Shown here one piece after another: positions 23,035-36,400 of a stretch of DNA of 64,000 nucleotides. The stretch lies in NCBI GenBank assembly GCA_025201805.1, contig MU619237.1, positions 378,784 through 442,783 on the forward strand. The letters run 5' to 3'. Source of the DNA: Parasitella parasitica. Taxonomy: Eukaryota > Mucoromycota > Mucoromycetes > Mucorales > Mucoraceae. The notes below the pieces were generated by a model. It did no database searches, was not told the DNA's origin, and saw only the letters and a program-made list of their open reading frames with translations. Numbering within the stretch: position 1 is the stretch's first letter; every line of letters starts with the position of its first letter. Made by a program: the position numbers and the translations under genes.

Positions 23035-24164
23035 ATGGATACCACTCAATATGCTGAAATATGGTCAATAGTGTCAAATATTTTAGGTTGGGTAAGTAGA
23101 GTCTTTCTTACTATATTAGTTAATATGCTAATGAACGTAATCATCTTTAACGCAAATCAGAGCTACTTTTTGGCTTGGTCTTTTAGTTTTTACCCTCAGG
23201 TCATTTTGAACTGGCAAAGAAAAAGGTTCTTGGTTTGCACAAATTACAGAATATCAACTAATATTTTACCAATGTATGATAGTGTGCAAGGATTGTCGAT
23301 TGATTTTTTGAGCTATAATGTCCTTGGATTTTTTTGTTATTGGGTAAGTTGGCAATGTAAGCGAGCATAAGCCTGATTTTAACAGGTGGTCACTAGGTTT
23401 TTAATATGTCGTTTTTCTTCAGTAAAGAGATACAAGATGAATGTAATGACAAAATCAACAAACCATCGCATTGATTTACAATTTTTTTTTATTTTTTATT
23501 TTTTCATTAGACAAGCAGAGGAATCAGTCAAAAGACAACCTTGTGCGTTTCAATGATGTCATGTTTGCCAGCCATGCTCTCTTGATATCGTTGTTCACAT
23601 TATTCCAGACATTCTATTACAAAGTAAGTGTTGCATGCGTTAAAAAATATTCATCCATATGAATTTTAACGCCCTGTTCCGTTGCAGAAAGACAGCACTC
23701 AAATATTATCTAGAATTGCCAAATATTTCATCATTTCATCCTTAATAGGCGCAATTGGAGCAGTCTTTACAGTCCTTTGGAATTATGCAATGTGGATCGA
23801 CTTGATGTATTATTTAAGTTACATCAAATTGATAATTAGCTTGATCAAGTATATGCCTCAAGTCTGGATAAACTTCAAGCGTAAATCAACAATTGGATGG
23901 AGCATCCACAATATACTACTAGTTGGTTTTACAAAATTGGCAGGCCAGGTCATTCTTGTTATTGATCGCTTGAAATAGGACTGCACAGGTGGCGTACTAT
24001 CCATTACTCAACTACTGCTAGACGCTTACTTGAGTGGCGACTGGAGTGGCGTTGTTGGAGTAAGTGGCCCATTGCCAATGCATCTAAATGTCAGATTACT
24101 AACTGTAAAATTGACGTCTAGAATCCTGTTAAATTGTATGTTGAGACTTCATTTGTACATGATT

Positions 24165-24251
<87 letters not shown>

Positions 24252-24462
24252 AAGATTGTCGTCTGAAAAAAAATATAGGGGTTTAGGTTTGCAATCAATT
24301 GCATTTGACGTTGTCTTTATTGTGCAGCATTATATACTCTACAGGGCTCGTCCAGATACAAAATTGCACACTGTTGATGAAGAACGAAGACGCCTGATCA
24401 TCGAAGGTGGTGTGCCTCATATTGACGGAGACGAAGACGAAGAATTTCCGGGAATAAATTAA
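23035..24462 (+). CDS. ERS1: cystinosin-family lysosomal/vacuolar cystine transporter
   Basis: Nine exons: 23035-23091, 23161-23225, 23283-23343, 23397-23442, 23511-23623, 23688-23921, 23979-24059, 24122-24135, 24279-24462. They join in frame to 284 residues. Both PQ-loop motifs are visible: [14 protein letters not shown] (near 20-33) and [14 protein letters not shown] (near 168). Other family marks are [33 protein letters not shown] and the closing [14 protein letters not shown]. Seven-TM proton/cystine symporters export cystine from acidic compartments. Exon 8 is only 14 nt and is followed by an intron with an 82-nt T run; without that exon the conserved NPVKLGLG join is lost. Ends 71 bp before the next gene. 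Confidence 0.92.
24167..24248. repeat. 82-nt poly-T tract in intron
   Basis: Uninterrupted T run within the last intron of the cystinosin gene, just after the 14-nt exon. Confidence 0.97.
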
Positions 24463-24533
24463 GGCTTGTTTTTTCTTTGAATAAAACACCCCTTTTTCGT
24501 CACGCTCTTTATTCCCCACATATTTCAGGAAAC

Positions 24534-25661
24534 ATGTCCTTTTTCCAAGACTTCAAATGCTGGATTACAGTATGGGTACTTACATTTGCATTCTCTTTTC
24601 CAAAAGCTGAATACCCTCGCCTTGCTATTCATTATCTACAAATGTTCTTCTATCGATCCCGTTCAGACTGGAAACATAAAGAAGAGCGCGGTTATTGGAT
24701 AGCAGAAGACTTGAAGCGAAATGCAAAGAGAGAAGCTATGAATGATAGGATATCAGAAGCGAACGTCATAATCTTATGGATTCCCGGTAAAAAAAAAAAA
24801 ATTGGACATGTGCTCCCCCCCCCCCTCCCCTCAGTAAGCTGCACAGAACTTATATACCGTGTTTCCAGGTGGTGGATTCCGTTTTGATTTAGGAAAACTG
24901 TATACACCCACTTTTGCAACATGGATCCGCGCACTGGAAGCAGACAAGGGGATCAAAAGCATGATATTTGTTGCAGAGTACGGTAGGCGGCGACAGTAGA
25001 GTTGTATAACGGACTATTCATCTGTTGCGTAGATCACGGCCCTGAACATTTGTTTCCTACCGCTGTCAATCAAATAGCTGAAACCTATAGCTGGTTGACC
25101 AACACATTAAATATTGATCCCAAGAAAATCATCATTGGGGCAGATGATGCTGGTGCTGCGATTGCGCTAGATACCTTATTTGTCAAAATACCTGCACAGC
25201 AAAGACCAGCAGGCATGATTTGTGCATCGCCGTATATAGGATTAGAAGCTGGTGGCGAATCGTGGCGTGCAAATTTAGGCCAAGATATTATCAATGAAAA
25301 CTCGGTTATTCGCATGGAGCTTGCCTACATGAGCCCAGAAAAGGATGACGATGATAATGAATCAGACAATGGAAAAACTGAGATTGGGCCTTTTACGTAT
25401 TTGAGTCACAATGCCCAAATGGGATCGTTTTTGCCAGCACGCATGCTCTTCTTCCTGGGCGGTAAAGAAGTCTTGTTAGATGACGGTGGATTTTTGGCTT
25501 CTAAAGCAAGAAGTTCAGGTGTCCAGGCTGTTGTTGTTCAGGAGCCTTCGGGTGTTCATCTCTGGTCCATGCTGCCTGATATATTTATCAAAGATCAATC
25601 AGTAAAGCAGTTCATGCTTGACAGATTTGTTGAGTTTATCGCAAACACAATCAAAGGTTGA
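24534..25661 (+). CDS. alpha/beta hydrolase-fold protein (HSL type, nucleophile lost)
   Basis: Exons 24534-24786, 24869-24982 and 25033-25661 give 331 residues. A hydrophobic N-terminal helix (ITVWVLTFAFSF) may anchor it in a membrane. The oxyanion segment reads WIPGGGFRFDLG (family norm HGGG), and the strand-turn-helix that should hold the nucleophile reads IIIGADDAGAA where the family has GDSAGG. The usual serine is therefore aspartate. A His in PSGVHLWS sits where the catalytic His is expected. It is clearly from the hydrolase-3/hormone-sensitive-lipase group, but probably not a standard esterase. An acidic insert (KDDDDNESDNG) lies near residue 223. Function unknown. Confidence 0.8.
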
Positions 25662-25799
25662 GTAAAAATCGTCACATTGTGTGCAAATGTATGAAGCAAA
25701 TACTAATAAAAATGATATGTTCTCTAAACCCTTTGATCCCTTTTCGACTTTGGCACTTGTAAATAAGTAATCTTTCTTGGGTTGTCTCGATTATCAACC

Positions 25800-27175
25800 A
25801 TGTTTCAATCAAAACTTGCAAGATTTTCGGGCTTTATGGCTCTTCAGCCAAGAGTGTCTCAAATTTCTCATTTACCCAGGGTCATCCATGTTTGTTCAGC
25901 AGTATCACTTAGGCAGGCATCCACTAACAGGTATACTAAGGGTCGAGTGGAGCTTGACCGAACAACCGAATTGAATCCAGCTCAAACTAAAGGTCGTCGA
26001 TATGTTGAAGTGGACTCGTCATTCGCTAAAGCCAACAGATATACATATGCTATGCCAAATGACATCTATGTTGCTTCCGAAAAGGTCACCAAAATTTTGG
26101 AAATTGGTACAGTCGACGATGCTGCAGATTATATCAGAGCGCTCCCGATTTATTTACAATCGCCCGTTGTATGGAACCAACTTATCGGCCACTGTGCAAA
26201 GTATGGCAGAGCTAATTATGCAGAGCATTTCTTTTCACAGGTAAAAAAAACTTGGGGATCCATTTTTTTTTTATTACAAGTAATTAATATTTCTTTTAGA
26301 TGAGGAAGCGTGGCCTTAAACCAAACGAACACACATTTAGCCATATGCTGGTAGCATATTTTAAAAGCACATCACCTCGATCCATTCAATTCGCTGAGGC
26401 ATGGCTCAGAAAGATGAAAGACTTTAATTTTGATCCAGCGCCGATCCACATTAACAATTTGATGCGAGTTTATAATCAATCAGGACGTCCTGAAAAGACC
26501 ATAGACCTTTTGAAGCAAATATCCACCAGTGGTAAAATACTTCCTGACGCTGTTACTTACAGCATTGCACTTCAAGCATGCCCACAATTACCATCTTATG
26601 TCAACAGTGAAGAAGTGCGACACATCTGGCACGATATACTAAGCCGTATTGACAAAAAACAGCCCCGTCAATCAACTACATTATTGTCTCAAAAAGCAGC
26701 CGATATTATCTGGAAAGAAGACGCGATTCGTCACGACAAGACAAAAGATAGTGAACTGGAAATAGATGACTCTCTGGTGGTAGCTCTTTTGAGATCCGTA
26801 ACACAGACTGCAGCTACTGAAAGAGATGTATTAACTGGGATTGAGGCTATTGAGAAGCTTTATTCATTGTGCCCTCCACGAGCTGGTGAACTTATGAAGA
26901 AAAATGGCATATCAAATCAAAATAGACAGCCTGGATTTGGATTTCAGCCATCAGTCAAAGTATTAGATGCAATCTTACGGTTTTCAGGTGGTTTGAGAGA
27001 ATTCAAATTGGGTAAAGAATACTTTGATTTGGCGTTACAGCAGTTTCCTCGATTAAAACCCGACAAGTATGTGAAAGATGCCTATGCTTGGATCGAAACC
27101 CAAATACAAAAAGGACACCAGTTAGGGAAGAGACGCTACAGCAAAAAACCACAACAGCTGCATAGAAAAGGTTAA
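25800..27175 (+). CDS. pentatricopeptide-repeat protein, probably mitochondrial
   Basis: Exons 25800-26240 and 26300-27175 give 438 residues. The first 50 residues are Arg/Ser-rich and poor in acids (MFQSKLARFSGFMALQPRV...), fitting a mitochondrial presequence. Helical-repeat segments follow with PPR character, for example VWNQLIGHCAKYGRANYAE, KRGLKPNEHTFSHMLVAY, INNLMRVYNQSGRPEKTIDL and ILPDAVTYSIALQAC. Probably binds organellar RNA; no close named family recognised. The C-terminus is basic (KRRYSKKPQQ). Nearest gene on the left flank of the sex region. Confidence 0.8.
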
Positions 27176-29786
27176 GTTTGTAGATATCACCGTTTTTGTA
27201 TATGTATATATTTCGTAAAAATAAATTACACCATATGAATGCTCAATTCATGTTAAAATGGCACTTTAAAATATATAAAGTAAACTTTGGACAAAAAGAA
27301 GTTAGTTTCAGACAATGAAGAAATTCAAGTGCATGACTTAACTGATCATTGTTCCCTCAGATAGAAGCCTGGCTATCATCGGGAGGCGGTTAGAGTGGTG
27401 TTTTTTTCTTCTTGAGGGGACAGCAGTATGCTTAGAAGACTGGTTCAAGGTCTGGAAATGGCAGACTGCTTATCCATACAGCTGTTCATGACAACACTCA
27501 AATTCAACAACGCTGTCCTTAATTATGGGAGGGCTCCAAAGGTTTTTAGTCAAGACAAGTTGTTAAAAGTCCACGGCATTTGACTATGTGATACTTGGCT
27601 CGTCAACATGGTCAAGAATTTTGGATCTTCAGAAAAGTTCCCCTGCTCTCCAAATTTACAATGAGGATACATCGATGATGTCCAGTGCTTATCAGTTTGA
27701 TAAACAGGAAAGCTCTGCTTCATAAGCATCCTTTATATACCATTCCCCGGTATAGGCTCATGAAACCCTACATTGCCCGTCGAGCAGTACACATAGACAG
27801 CCTGGTGTCCAATTACTTTCTATTGATAGTCGATGGGGAGTTTCAGCTTCCAAAAAGAAGGGCCTATTAGCCTTGTTCAAGTCCCTTCACGGCGATAATC
27901 TTTTCATTGTGCAGAAAATACACAAAAGTAGGACCTTGGTAGAGCATGTCGCGCTGCCAAATATTTATTCTCTTGCAACAGAACCAAAATCAACTGCTAT
28001 TGATGCGTTGAAAAGATTAAAATTAATCAGATAAAGAGTATTATTTAAAAATGGGTCAATTAAGAAGGCTCATATACTATTCAATCTGGGGCAATTTATG
28101 TGAGAATAAGGTGTTAGATGAAGAGATCAGAGTAAATAGGATAATGGATTGTGGTATCTATCGAGAGCGACATGCCATGGTCTGGTCTGGAACGGATAAA
28201 GCCTTAATTTGACATTTGACTTTTGCTGTTTAGAAATGATGCATCAGATATTATAGTCCATATACAATTGGCTACGTACGGTGATTTATCAGAAAAAGAA
28301 ATCACCCAAATAAAATGGTTGTGAAATAATCAGGTAAGGTCTCGTTTATTACATGGAAAATATGATTGTATATTTATTGTCCTCGAACGTGTCATGATAA
28401 ATTAACAATATTATGGAGCATGATAGACTGAAATATGTTCTTGGATTGTGTTCAGTGTTGAATTTACTTGAGTTTGGCTCCGGTTGGAAAATTGACACAT
28501 CAGTCTCTATTTATACCGTAATAGAATAACTGGTGAAATTTAACCTTATCAGATCTGATCAGGAACGGTTGCCATGGCAACAGGGCTGAAAATATTAATA
28601 ACCACTGGATTTCATGGTATTCAGGATTCTATTTAGCAACAAGATCATGAACATATATCCAAGCGACCATGTACCTATTAATTTGATAAGCTAATGTGGA
28701 CACTTGTAAAACGTACAAAAGCTACAATTAATCCCATTTATGATACTGAGGACGAAGTTCATTGACAATGCGCCCTAATTGTTCCTGTAGTAACTTTAGA
28801 GTGAGATCACTCTACGATGTATGTGGTTACTTTGGATAAGAAAGATCAAAGGCTTTTGAATAATCTGCTTCAAACTAAACTGGACACATACAACACAAGT
28901 GCATTGCGAGATAAAACATTTAATGTATGAGGAAGGATAGAATAAACCAGTTGTGCAAGCACTCGCATGCATTATAATACTATGATTTTTGGTTGTTCAA
29001 TGTAGAATGTAGACAGCTGTATGCAAATCGCACACAAGGTCATAGATCTTACAAGTCGGAAAGACTTGCCTGTGTTCGTCTTTACTGTAAAACTCTATCG
29101 TTTCTATAGTTGCTCCGAATCAACCAAATTGGCTTGTGAGACCTAATTATCAAATATCGTATATATCCGTTAGTGACATGTAACCGATAACTAAAAACCT
29201 TTCTAATTGTATCATGCAAAGTGTTATGTTGCGCTCAAGTTTTTTTTTATAACCAGCATATACATCTACAAAATATTTATCATGAACTTGTGGATGAACG
29301 AGAAAACTGCGGTTATGGCTTCAGCTTGGATGGCAATGCAATGATGGCTCAAAACCAGTCATTTAGTTTTTCTTTATCAATATGTTACTTTATGCCAACA
29401 AAACACATTTAACGACCAATTGCCAAGAGGTCTCTAATTCAATGACTAAGATCGGGCACTCTGTTACAGGTGCATTCAAAATTTGATTCAAATCCATATA
29501 AATTATACAGTTATTTTCAAATTTGGGTTGATTACTAATTTTGATACGTAATGGGGCTTTTCTCAAGTGATCTCAAGCACAATAAACGCCATCCATCAAG
29601 ATGACAAATCAATTGGATTGGCAAAGAATTATTTAATCAACCGCCATTTTGCGAATAATCAAGGGGTCAAATACAACATCTACTTTCTCTCATTTGCAAC
29701 ACTAAAATCAACTGCAAAACTCAAATCATCGAGTTCTACTTATTTATATAGCCAAAAAAAACAAAAGAACTGATATAACGAATAGA
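27176..29786. other. 2.6-kb decayed stretch, no intact gene
   Basis: AT-rich, only short ORFs (for example 27685-27870 and 29221-29412) in broken frames. Parts such as 27400-27900 and 28300-28450 read as if they descend from coding sequence with stops and frameshifts, but I could not name the source. No terminal repeats found by eye. Confidence 0.45.
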
Positions 29787-31370
29787 ATGCTTTCTGTAAA
29801 ACCAATTTATGATTACCTTGTTATTGGAGGTGGCTCTGGCGGCCTTGCTTCTGCTCGCCGTGCTAGTGGTATCCACGGTGCCAAAGTAGCGCTTATCGAA
29901 GCTCAACACCGTCTCGGTGGCACTTGTGTCAACGTAGGCTGTGTTCCTAAAAAAGTTATGTGGAATGCTGCATCCATTGCTGAATCTCTTCGTGATGCCA
30001 AGTCTTATGGGTTTGGTGATCATGAACCTGTCAAGTTCGATTGGCAATTCTTCAAAGAAAAGCGTGATGCTTATGTCAAGCGTCTCAATGGCATCTATGA
30101 ACGAAATCTGGGCAATGATAAAGTTGAACATATTCAAGGCCATGCTAGTTTTGTTAATAACAACACTGTCCGGGTCCAAACATCAGAAACTGAGTCAATT
30201 GAAGTTCAAGCAAAAAAGATTTTGATTGCTACAGGTAAGTTTTTTTTTAGCCAAGAAAACAGAGAGGGCATATCTAACATTGTGTCAAGGTGGTCATCCT
30301 TTGATCCCTGATATCCCAGGAGCTGAGCATGGCATTGACTCTGATGGCTTTTTTGAACTCGAACACCAACCCAAGAGAGTTGCTGTCATCGGTACCGGCT
30401 ACATTGGCATTGAATTGGCAGGCATTTTCAACACTTTAGGAACAAAGACAACTGTTTTCTCTCGTACAAAAAAGATTCTTCGTAGCTTCGACAGCATCAT
30501 CCGCGACAACTTGTTGAAAGAGATGCAGGCTGTAGGCGTTGATTTTGCTTTTGATTCCAGTGTTCAGGCGTTAGTACGAGAGGGAAAAACTGGACCTATT
30601 ACCGTTCAATATAAATCTGATGGTAACTCTGCTTCTTTGGAGGTGGATACTGTTGTTTGGGCTATTGGCCGTTTGCCCAACCTCAAGAAGCTCAATTTGG
30701 AGGCAGCTCATGTAACTTTAAATGACAAGGGCTATATCGAAGTTGATGATTATCAGAATACAAAGTCTGATGGTGTATACGCTTTGGGCGATGTCTGCGG
30801 TAAAGCCGAATTAACTCCTGGTAAGTGTGCCCATTGACGAGATCTTTTAAGCACTACTAAATTTGATGTATTGCAATAGTTGCTATTGCTGCTGGTCGCA
30901 AGTTGTCTGATCGTCTCTTTGGCGGTGAGCAATTTAAGGATTCCAAGCTTGATTACGATAATATCCCTACTGTTGTTTTCTCTCATCCTACTGCCGGCAC
31001 TATTGGTTATACTGAAGATGAAGCTCGTGAAAAGTTTGGTAATGAAAATGTCAAGACTTATACCAGTAAATTTACCAACATGTATTTTGCTATGCTTGAA
31101 CACAAGGAGCCTACTGCTTATAAGCTTGTCTGTGCCGGTGCTGATGAAAAAGTCGTCGGTGTTCACATTTTGGGCAGAGGAAGTGATGAGATCCTTCAAG
31201 GTTTTGGCGTTGCCGTTCGTATGGGTGCTACCAAGGCTAACTTTGATGCCTGCGTTGCTATTCACCCCTCTGCTGCTGAAGAATTGGTAAGTTTTTAATA
31301 CAACTCATTTATTTCAACCATTTCAAAAAAAAAAAAATCTAATGCAATCCTGTAGGTTACCATGCGTTAA
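29787..31370 (+). CDS. GLR1: glutathione reductase (sex-locus flank gene glrA-like)
   Basis: Exons 29787-30234, 30290-30820, 30880-31286 and 31356-31370 give 466 residues. Hallmarks: FAD loop VIGGGSGG near residue 14, redox pair in [16 protein letters not shown] (Cys about 47 and 52), NADPH loop [18 protein letters not shown] second FAD motif, and the C-terminal [12 protein letters not shown] with the catalytic His. Reduces glutathione disulfide with NADPH. The last coding exon is 15 nt (VTMR and stop). No long presequence, so cytosolic as modelled. A glutathione oxidoreductase (glrA) beside the helicase is part of known Mucorales sex regions; here 2.0 kb separates it from the helicase. Confidence 0.95.
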
Positions 31371-33410
31371 AGAAATGTTCATGTAGAATAGTAGAAATAA
31401 ACAATGTATTCTATAGATGTTGAGAGTGGTTCATCAGGCAACAATAGCCTAACAACATGATTACATAAGATAATATCATGGCATCAAGTTATTATCTATA
31501 ACAAAAAGCGTGTTGTTCATTTCTCTTGAACTGAAATATACCTAGATTTTGGTTTTTTTTTGTGATAGTGGTTTGCAAAAATGATGATGGAATACATAGC
31601 ACAGAAGAGGGAATTGGTTTTATGTTGGAAATAGAGTGAACTATGAATCGTGTTATCATTGAAACGAGCTTTTGGTATTGAAAATGAGCATAAGCAATAA
31701 ATTTTGATCAATAGAGCTAAATTTAAAATATCTTTTCTCTTATAATCAGAAGATTCTGGACATTATAAGCTGAAAAAACCTATAATAGCTTGTCAAACAA
31801 ATTTGGTGTTGAAAGTAAGATTGACTTGGTCTAGAAGTATACTATACGCTTGTATTTAGTGATTCTTACTGTATTCGTCGTGTTAATTTTGACTCAATCG
31901 TATATACCATCTCGACCATTGACATTTTGCAATGTATGTCTTGTATATCTAGTTAGTTGAAAACGTTCATACGAAAATGACTGAGTGTTCCAACAAATGT
32001 CTTTGCTTGCCTAAAAGATATCCAAGAGTACGAAAGCACCATCCTGGTATAACACAAATTCATAGCTACGCGAGCTATCAGTCCTTATTAGCACGAAAAA
32101 TGTTGGTGGAAGAGACTAAAAACCGCAAATCATGGAAAAAATAAGAGATCAAATGTTTAGAAAATTGTATCCTTTGTGTAAACGAAAGGCCTCATTAGCA
32201 GCACATGAAATGAAACCTTGAGCGGTTTTATTCGTTCATCGATAGGTTCCTCGTTGTGCTTTGATATTCTCATTACTATAACAATGTGTAAAGATCGACT
32301 CGAGACTTGTTGAATCATACTGTTAAATGTAAATAATAACACTGATTGAACTAGATGGAAAGAGGTAATATTATTGATATCTTAGAGATAAAATAAAATG
32401 GGAAATTTACATGGGATAAATTGGACAACTCAAAAAGCATAACCCGTACTTTTATGTAAAATTGAAGATCATTTTGTTTATCATAAGAGGGTTCGCTTTT
32501 TCAAGACAGTGGTATCATCACCGCCCACAATACTTTTAGGCCACATTTACCAAGCTATAAATTTTGCTCTTGCAAGAGTATGTAAAGTAAATGTCAGGAT
32601 CAGATACTCCATAAAAAACACTTGAAATATTGCTAAATTGGCTTGATTCAATAGTTTGACAATATTGCTTTTCATACAAAAAAAAAAAAAATAGTTTGAC
32701 AATATTGACGAAAAGAAATTATTTCCATGGGATTTTGCATGTTGATGTCAACCCTAATTTTTGTCTCAAGATATTTGGTTTGAATACCTCGATATGATAA
32801 AATTCAACTTATCGATCCAGGTGTAACACTTTTTACCAAGGCATATTTCAGGACATGCCATTTAATTGGTGTTAAGTTTACATTTGCTTTTTGAGAAGCG
32901 TTTTTCTTTGATATTCTAAAAACCAACATCATCACTATCGCTAAGCGATTTGAATAAAAAAAAACTAAAGCTAAAAATCAATATGATAAAGCGAATAAAT
33001 TAAAAATATTTTGTCTTAGCACTGTAGAACTTTATTCATGCAGCTACACTTGTAAAAGCTCGAAATGTTGATCTGATGCAAATTGAGTCGATTTCAGACC
33101 CAACACAATGCTTCTTTTTGAAGGCTGTACCACTGGGTAGTTTAAGAATGCATGAACCACATTTGTGGACAAAGCAATCAGGGTAACCGAGGGTTCCTTG
33201 ATGACTGCACCTCCTCCCTATGTTCTTTTTTTCTGAATCCAGGGCCACTCTTCTTTTTCCATAAAAGTCTATAAACCGAAACTTGATTTTTATCCATATA
33301 TGGGTAAAGACCGGAACTCGTTTGTTTTTCTTTACCCCTGAAACTCGGACCAACTTAACTAAACAACGTAACTTTTATTTCTTCAAATCATGGCATACAC
33401 AGAAGGTGTA
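31371..33410. other. 2.0-kb decayed stretch between glrA and rnhA
   Basis: No supportable gene; both flanking genes point into it. A 105-residue minus-strand ORF (33036-33353) with several cysteines has no recognised domain and no clear start, and may be relic coding sequence. A 17-bp direct repeat lies at 32651/32691. Confidence 0.45.
32651..32707. repeat. 17-bp direct repeat around a poly-A tract
   Basis: ATAGTTTGACAATATTG occurs at 32651-32667 and again at 32691-32707, with a run of A just before the second copy. Confidence 0.9.
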
Positions 33411-36400
33411 TTACTTCAAGGGAGCTTGGCAGACAGGACATTTTTTCCCTTCAGGACGCAAGACAAGACGTCTGATAATTCCACATTCTGAATCCAAGGT
33501 ATGTCCACATGGTAACTTACAGCTCAAAGGTTTGATACAAGAGCCGCATGGTTCACAACAACGGCGCATACACTGATGATTGCACTCGAGGAACTTCTCG
33601 CACTGCTGCTTGCAGCGGTATTCATTATGATCATAAGGATGGCATTTCAAAGTACACTGAAAAATAAACAATTAGAGATGATTGTCATCAGCTTAATTTA
33701 CCCTTACTCTGTGTCCACAAGGTAACAGTTCATTACACTGCTGTTGGCAGCCACCTTCTTCCACAGTTGTGAAATCAACGGGCCATTGAACCTGCGTAGG
33801 TTGGCCATGTTTTTGGCACTTGAGAACCAGTTTAGTGCCAACCATATTTTCATTCTGATCTTCAAGGTTGCCAATTATTTCATTCCACAAGTCGCTTCTT
33901 TCACACAGAAGTCTTGCATTGCCAAGAATGTAGAAGCCCTACATGTATAGCGATATTGAGCAATCTATCGTTATATGGACACACGCATCATACTTACATG
34001 TTTTGCTCTGGATAAAGAAACACAAACACGATTGACAACCTTCAAGAAACCAATTTGGCCAGCTGCATTGCTTCTTACCAGGGAAAGAATGATGATTTTG
34101 TTTTCTTCACCTTGGTAGCCATCCACACTACTGACTTGGATCAGCTCTGGATCCATATCTGGTCTTCTTTCATCTCGAAGGGCTCGCTTGATCATGGTCT
34201 TTTGGCCTGAATACATTGTAATGATTGTGATTTCCTGTGGTTGATATCCTTGCAAAAGCAGATACACTGCTAATTTGGCTGCCATTTTGGCTTCATGTTC
34301 ATTGACCTTGGATGCAGACTCGCTCATATTGGTTTCGTCTTCATTATGAGCCAAAAAGAATAGCGATTGATCCATTCCACGAATGGGAGGATATGTCAGC
34401 ACATCAGGATGGTCCATAAGAGGAGGGTCCTTGTAAATTGGGTTGATGAGAGAACGAATTTCAGGACGCATTCGTCTTTGATGAGACAAGCGCGTGAACG
34501 GAAAGTCGTTCATGACTAGACGCTCAAACAGCGAGACACCTAGTGCATGGTTTTCGGCCAATTCATGAACTGCTGTTGATGGTCTTAATTGCTGGTGATC
34601 ACTAGTAGATATCATGTATTAGTGCCTACATCTCGTATCAATCCCAAGCTACTCACCCGATCAATATAAGGTGCTCCAAGGAATTGGTCAGTGCAGATAT
34701 AATGTGAGATTCCAACATTTCAGCTGCTTCTTCCACAACCATGACTCTAGGACGCATTTCCTCTAGCAAATCGTGGTATTTGGCCTGCATTGGTTTAGAC
34801 AACGTTATGTGTGATCAAATGGGGTACTTACTGCAGCTGTACTTGTCATGCCAACAACTCTGTTCTGCCTGCAAATCCTTGCTTCAAAATCGGCTATAAC
34901 TCTTCGAATACTTTGCGATTTCTCGTAGTACTGCCTCATGAGAGCGTTCAGCTTGGCTTCCAATGCGGCATTTCTCTGATCTATCCACATTTTGTGTGCC
35001 TTAAGGCGTACAGGCAGGGGCCACATCGACAAGTCGTCATCCTTCATCCAGCGCTCCAACGAGTGATTGTGGCTATCCTGCTCCAGCACAGCTTCGTCAA
35101 TATTGTCGTCGAAAAAGTTGAATTTGGTTGATTCAAAGGTGTTTGTGGTTTTCATTTTACTATAATTGACAATCTTTCTTTCAGGGCGCTCACCAGGAGC
35201 GACTTCGGTTTGTCTTTTGTAGTTTTTACCGATCTGAATAAACGGATATTTGGTTTCTGGCTGATCATCGCCTTGAAAGCCTATGATGACTTCTTGAAGC
35301 TCTTCTTCTTCGATCATATCTCGCTCGTCAGTTGTATCGTCAAACACCAAGCCCTTTTCTTGTTCAAGAATACTTTGCTTCAAATCATCAGCTAGCGATG
35401 ACATTTCTCCAGCATCATCAACATAATCAATCGCATCCTTCAGCCATCCTTCAACAGGGTTGATGGTCTTTTCCTTTACGGAGCTCACTGTATTAGGATT
35501 TCCACCAGCCCAATCATTATTTGCGCCTTTGTTGCTGGTTCTACCTTTACTGGGATGTGGCTTCTGTCTGTTGTTATTTCTGTTATTTCTACTGTTGACA
35601 GGCGCTTTGGGCTTGACTGGCTCTGAGCTGACAACCCATTCGTCATCAGAGTCGTCAGCGACATGATAGTCATTGAGACTAGTCGCTGCTGCAACAGGTT
35701 TGCTCTTTTCCCGTTCGCCTGCTCTTTTTAATGAATCGATCTGCTTGGGTCTCAGTCCTTTGATGCTCTCTATGTATTCAATTGTGACGCATGGCTCCTC
35801 ATATAATTCGATGATTGTTTCCCTGATTGCCTTTACAAGGCCATCGCGGTCTCGATACAAGCGGGCTATTCCACGGGGCCGGTCATGCTCCTTCTTCAAT
35901 TCATACAAAGTGTGTTCTTTCAGCAGTTCAGATTTTGACCTTCCACCTACACGGACGATTTTAGTGGTGTAATCCAGAATGTGTTCTAAAAATTGATCGA
36001 GAGCTTTTGCAATCGAATTTGAGTTAATCGGTTGGATATCGCAAGTTTGGCACTAGCAGATCTTACCATGATTTGTCTGGCAAATACAAACAATGGGGCC
36101 CATAGAATTATCGAAATTGTTCAAGAGTACTCGCATGGCATAAGTGCCAACAAAAGTCTTACCAGTACCCGGAGGTCCTTGCACGATCGACAAATTATGT
36201 GATAGAATGGTTCTCAAAGCATCCATCTGGGTGCGATCCATGCCAGTGTTGTAGCTGGGCCATTCTTCCAGGATATTCACTGGCCAGCGATCGCGACGTA
36301 TGTTTCTTGACTGGACGTTAATGTCGTAGACATTTTTCTGTGCGGCGTAGTGAGGCACAAGAACTTCGTTTGACAGCTTTACCAAATAATCAGAAAAGGG

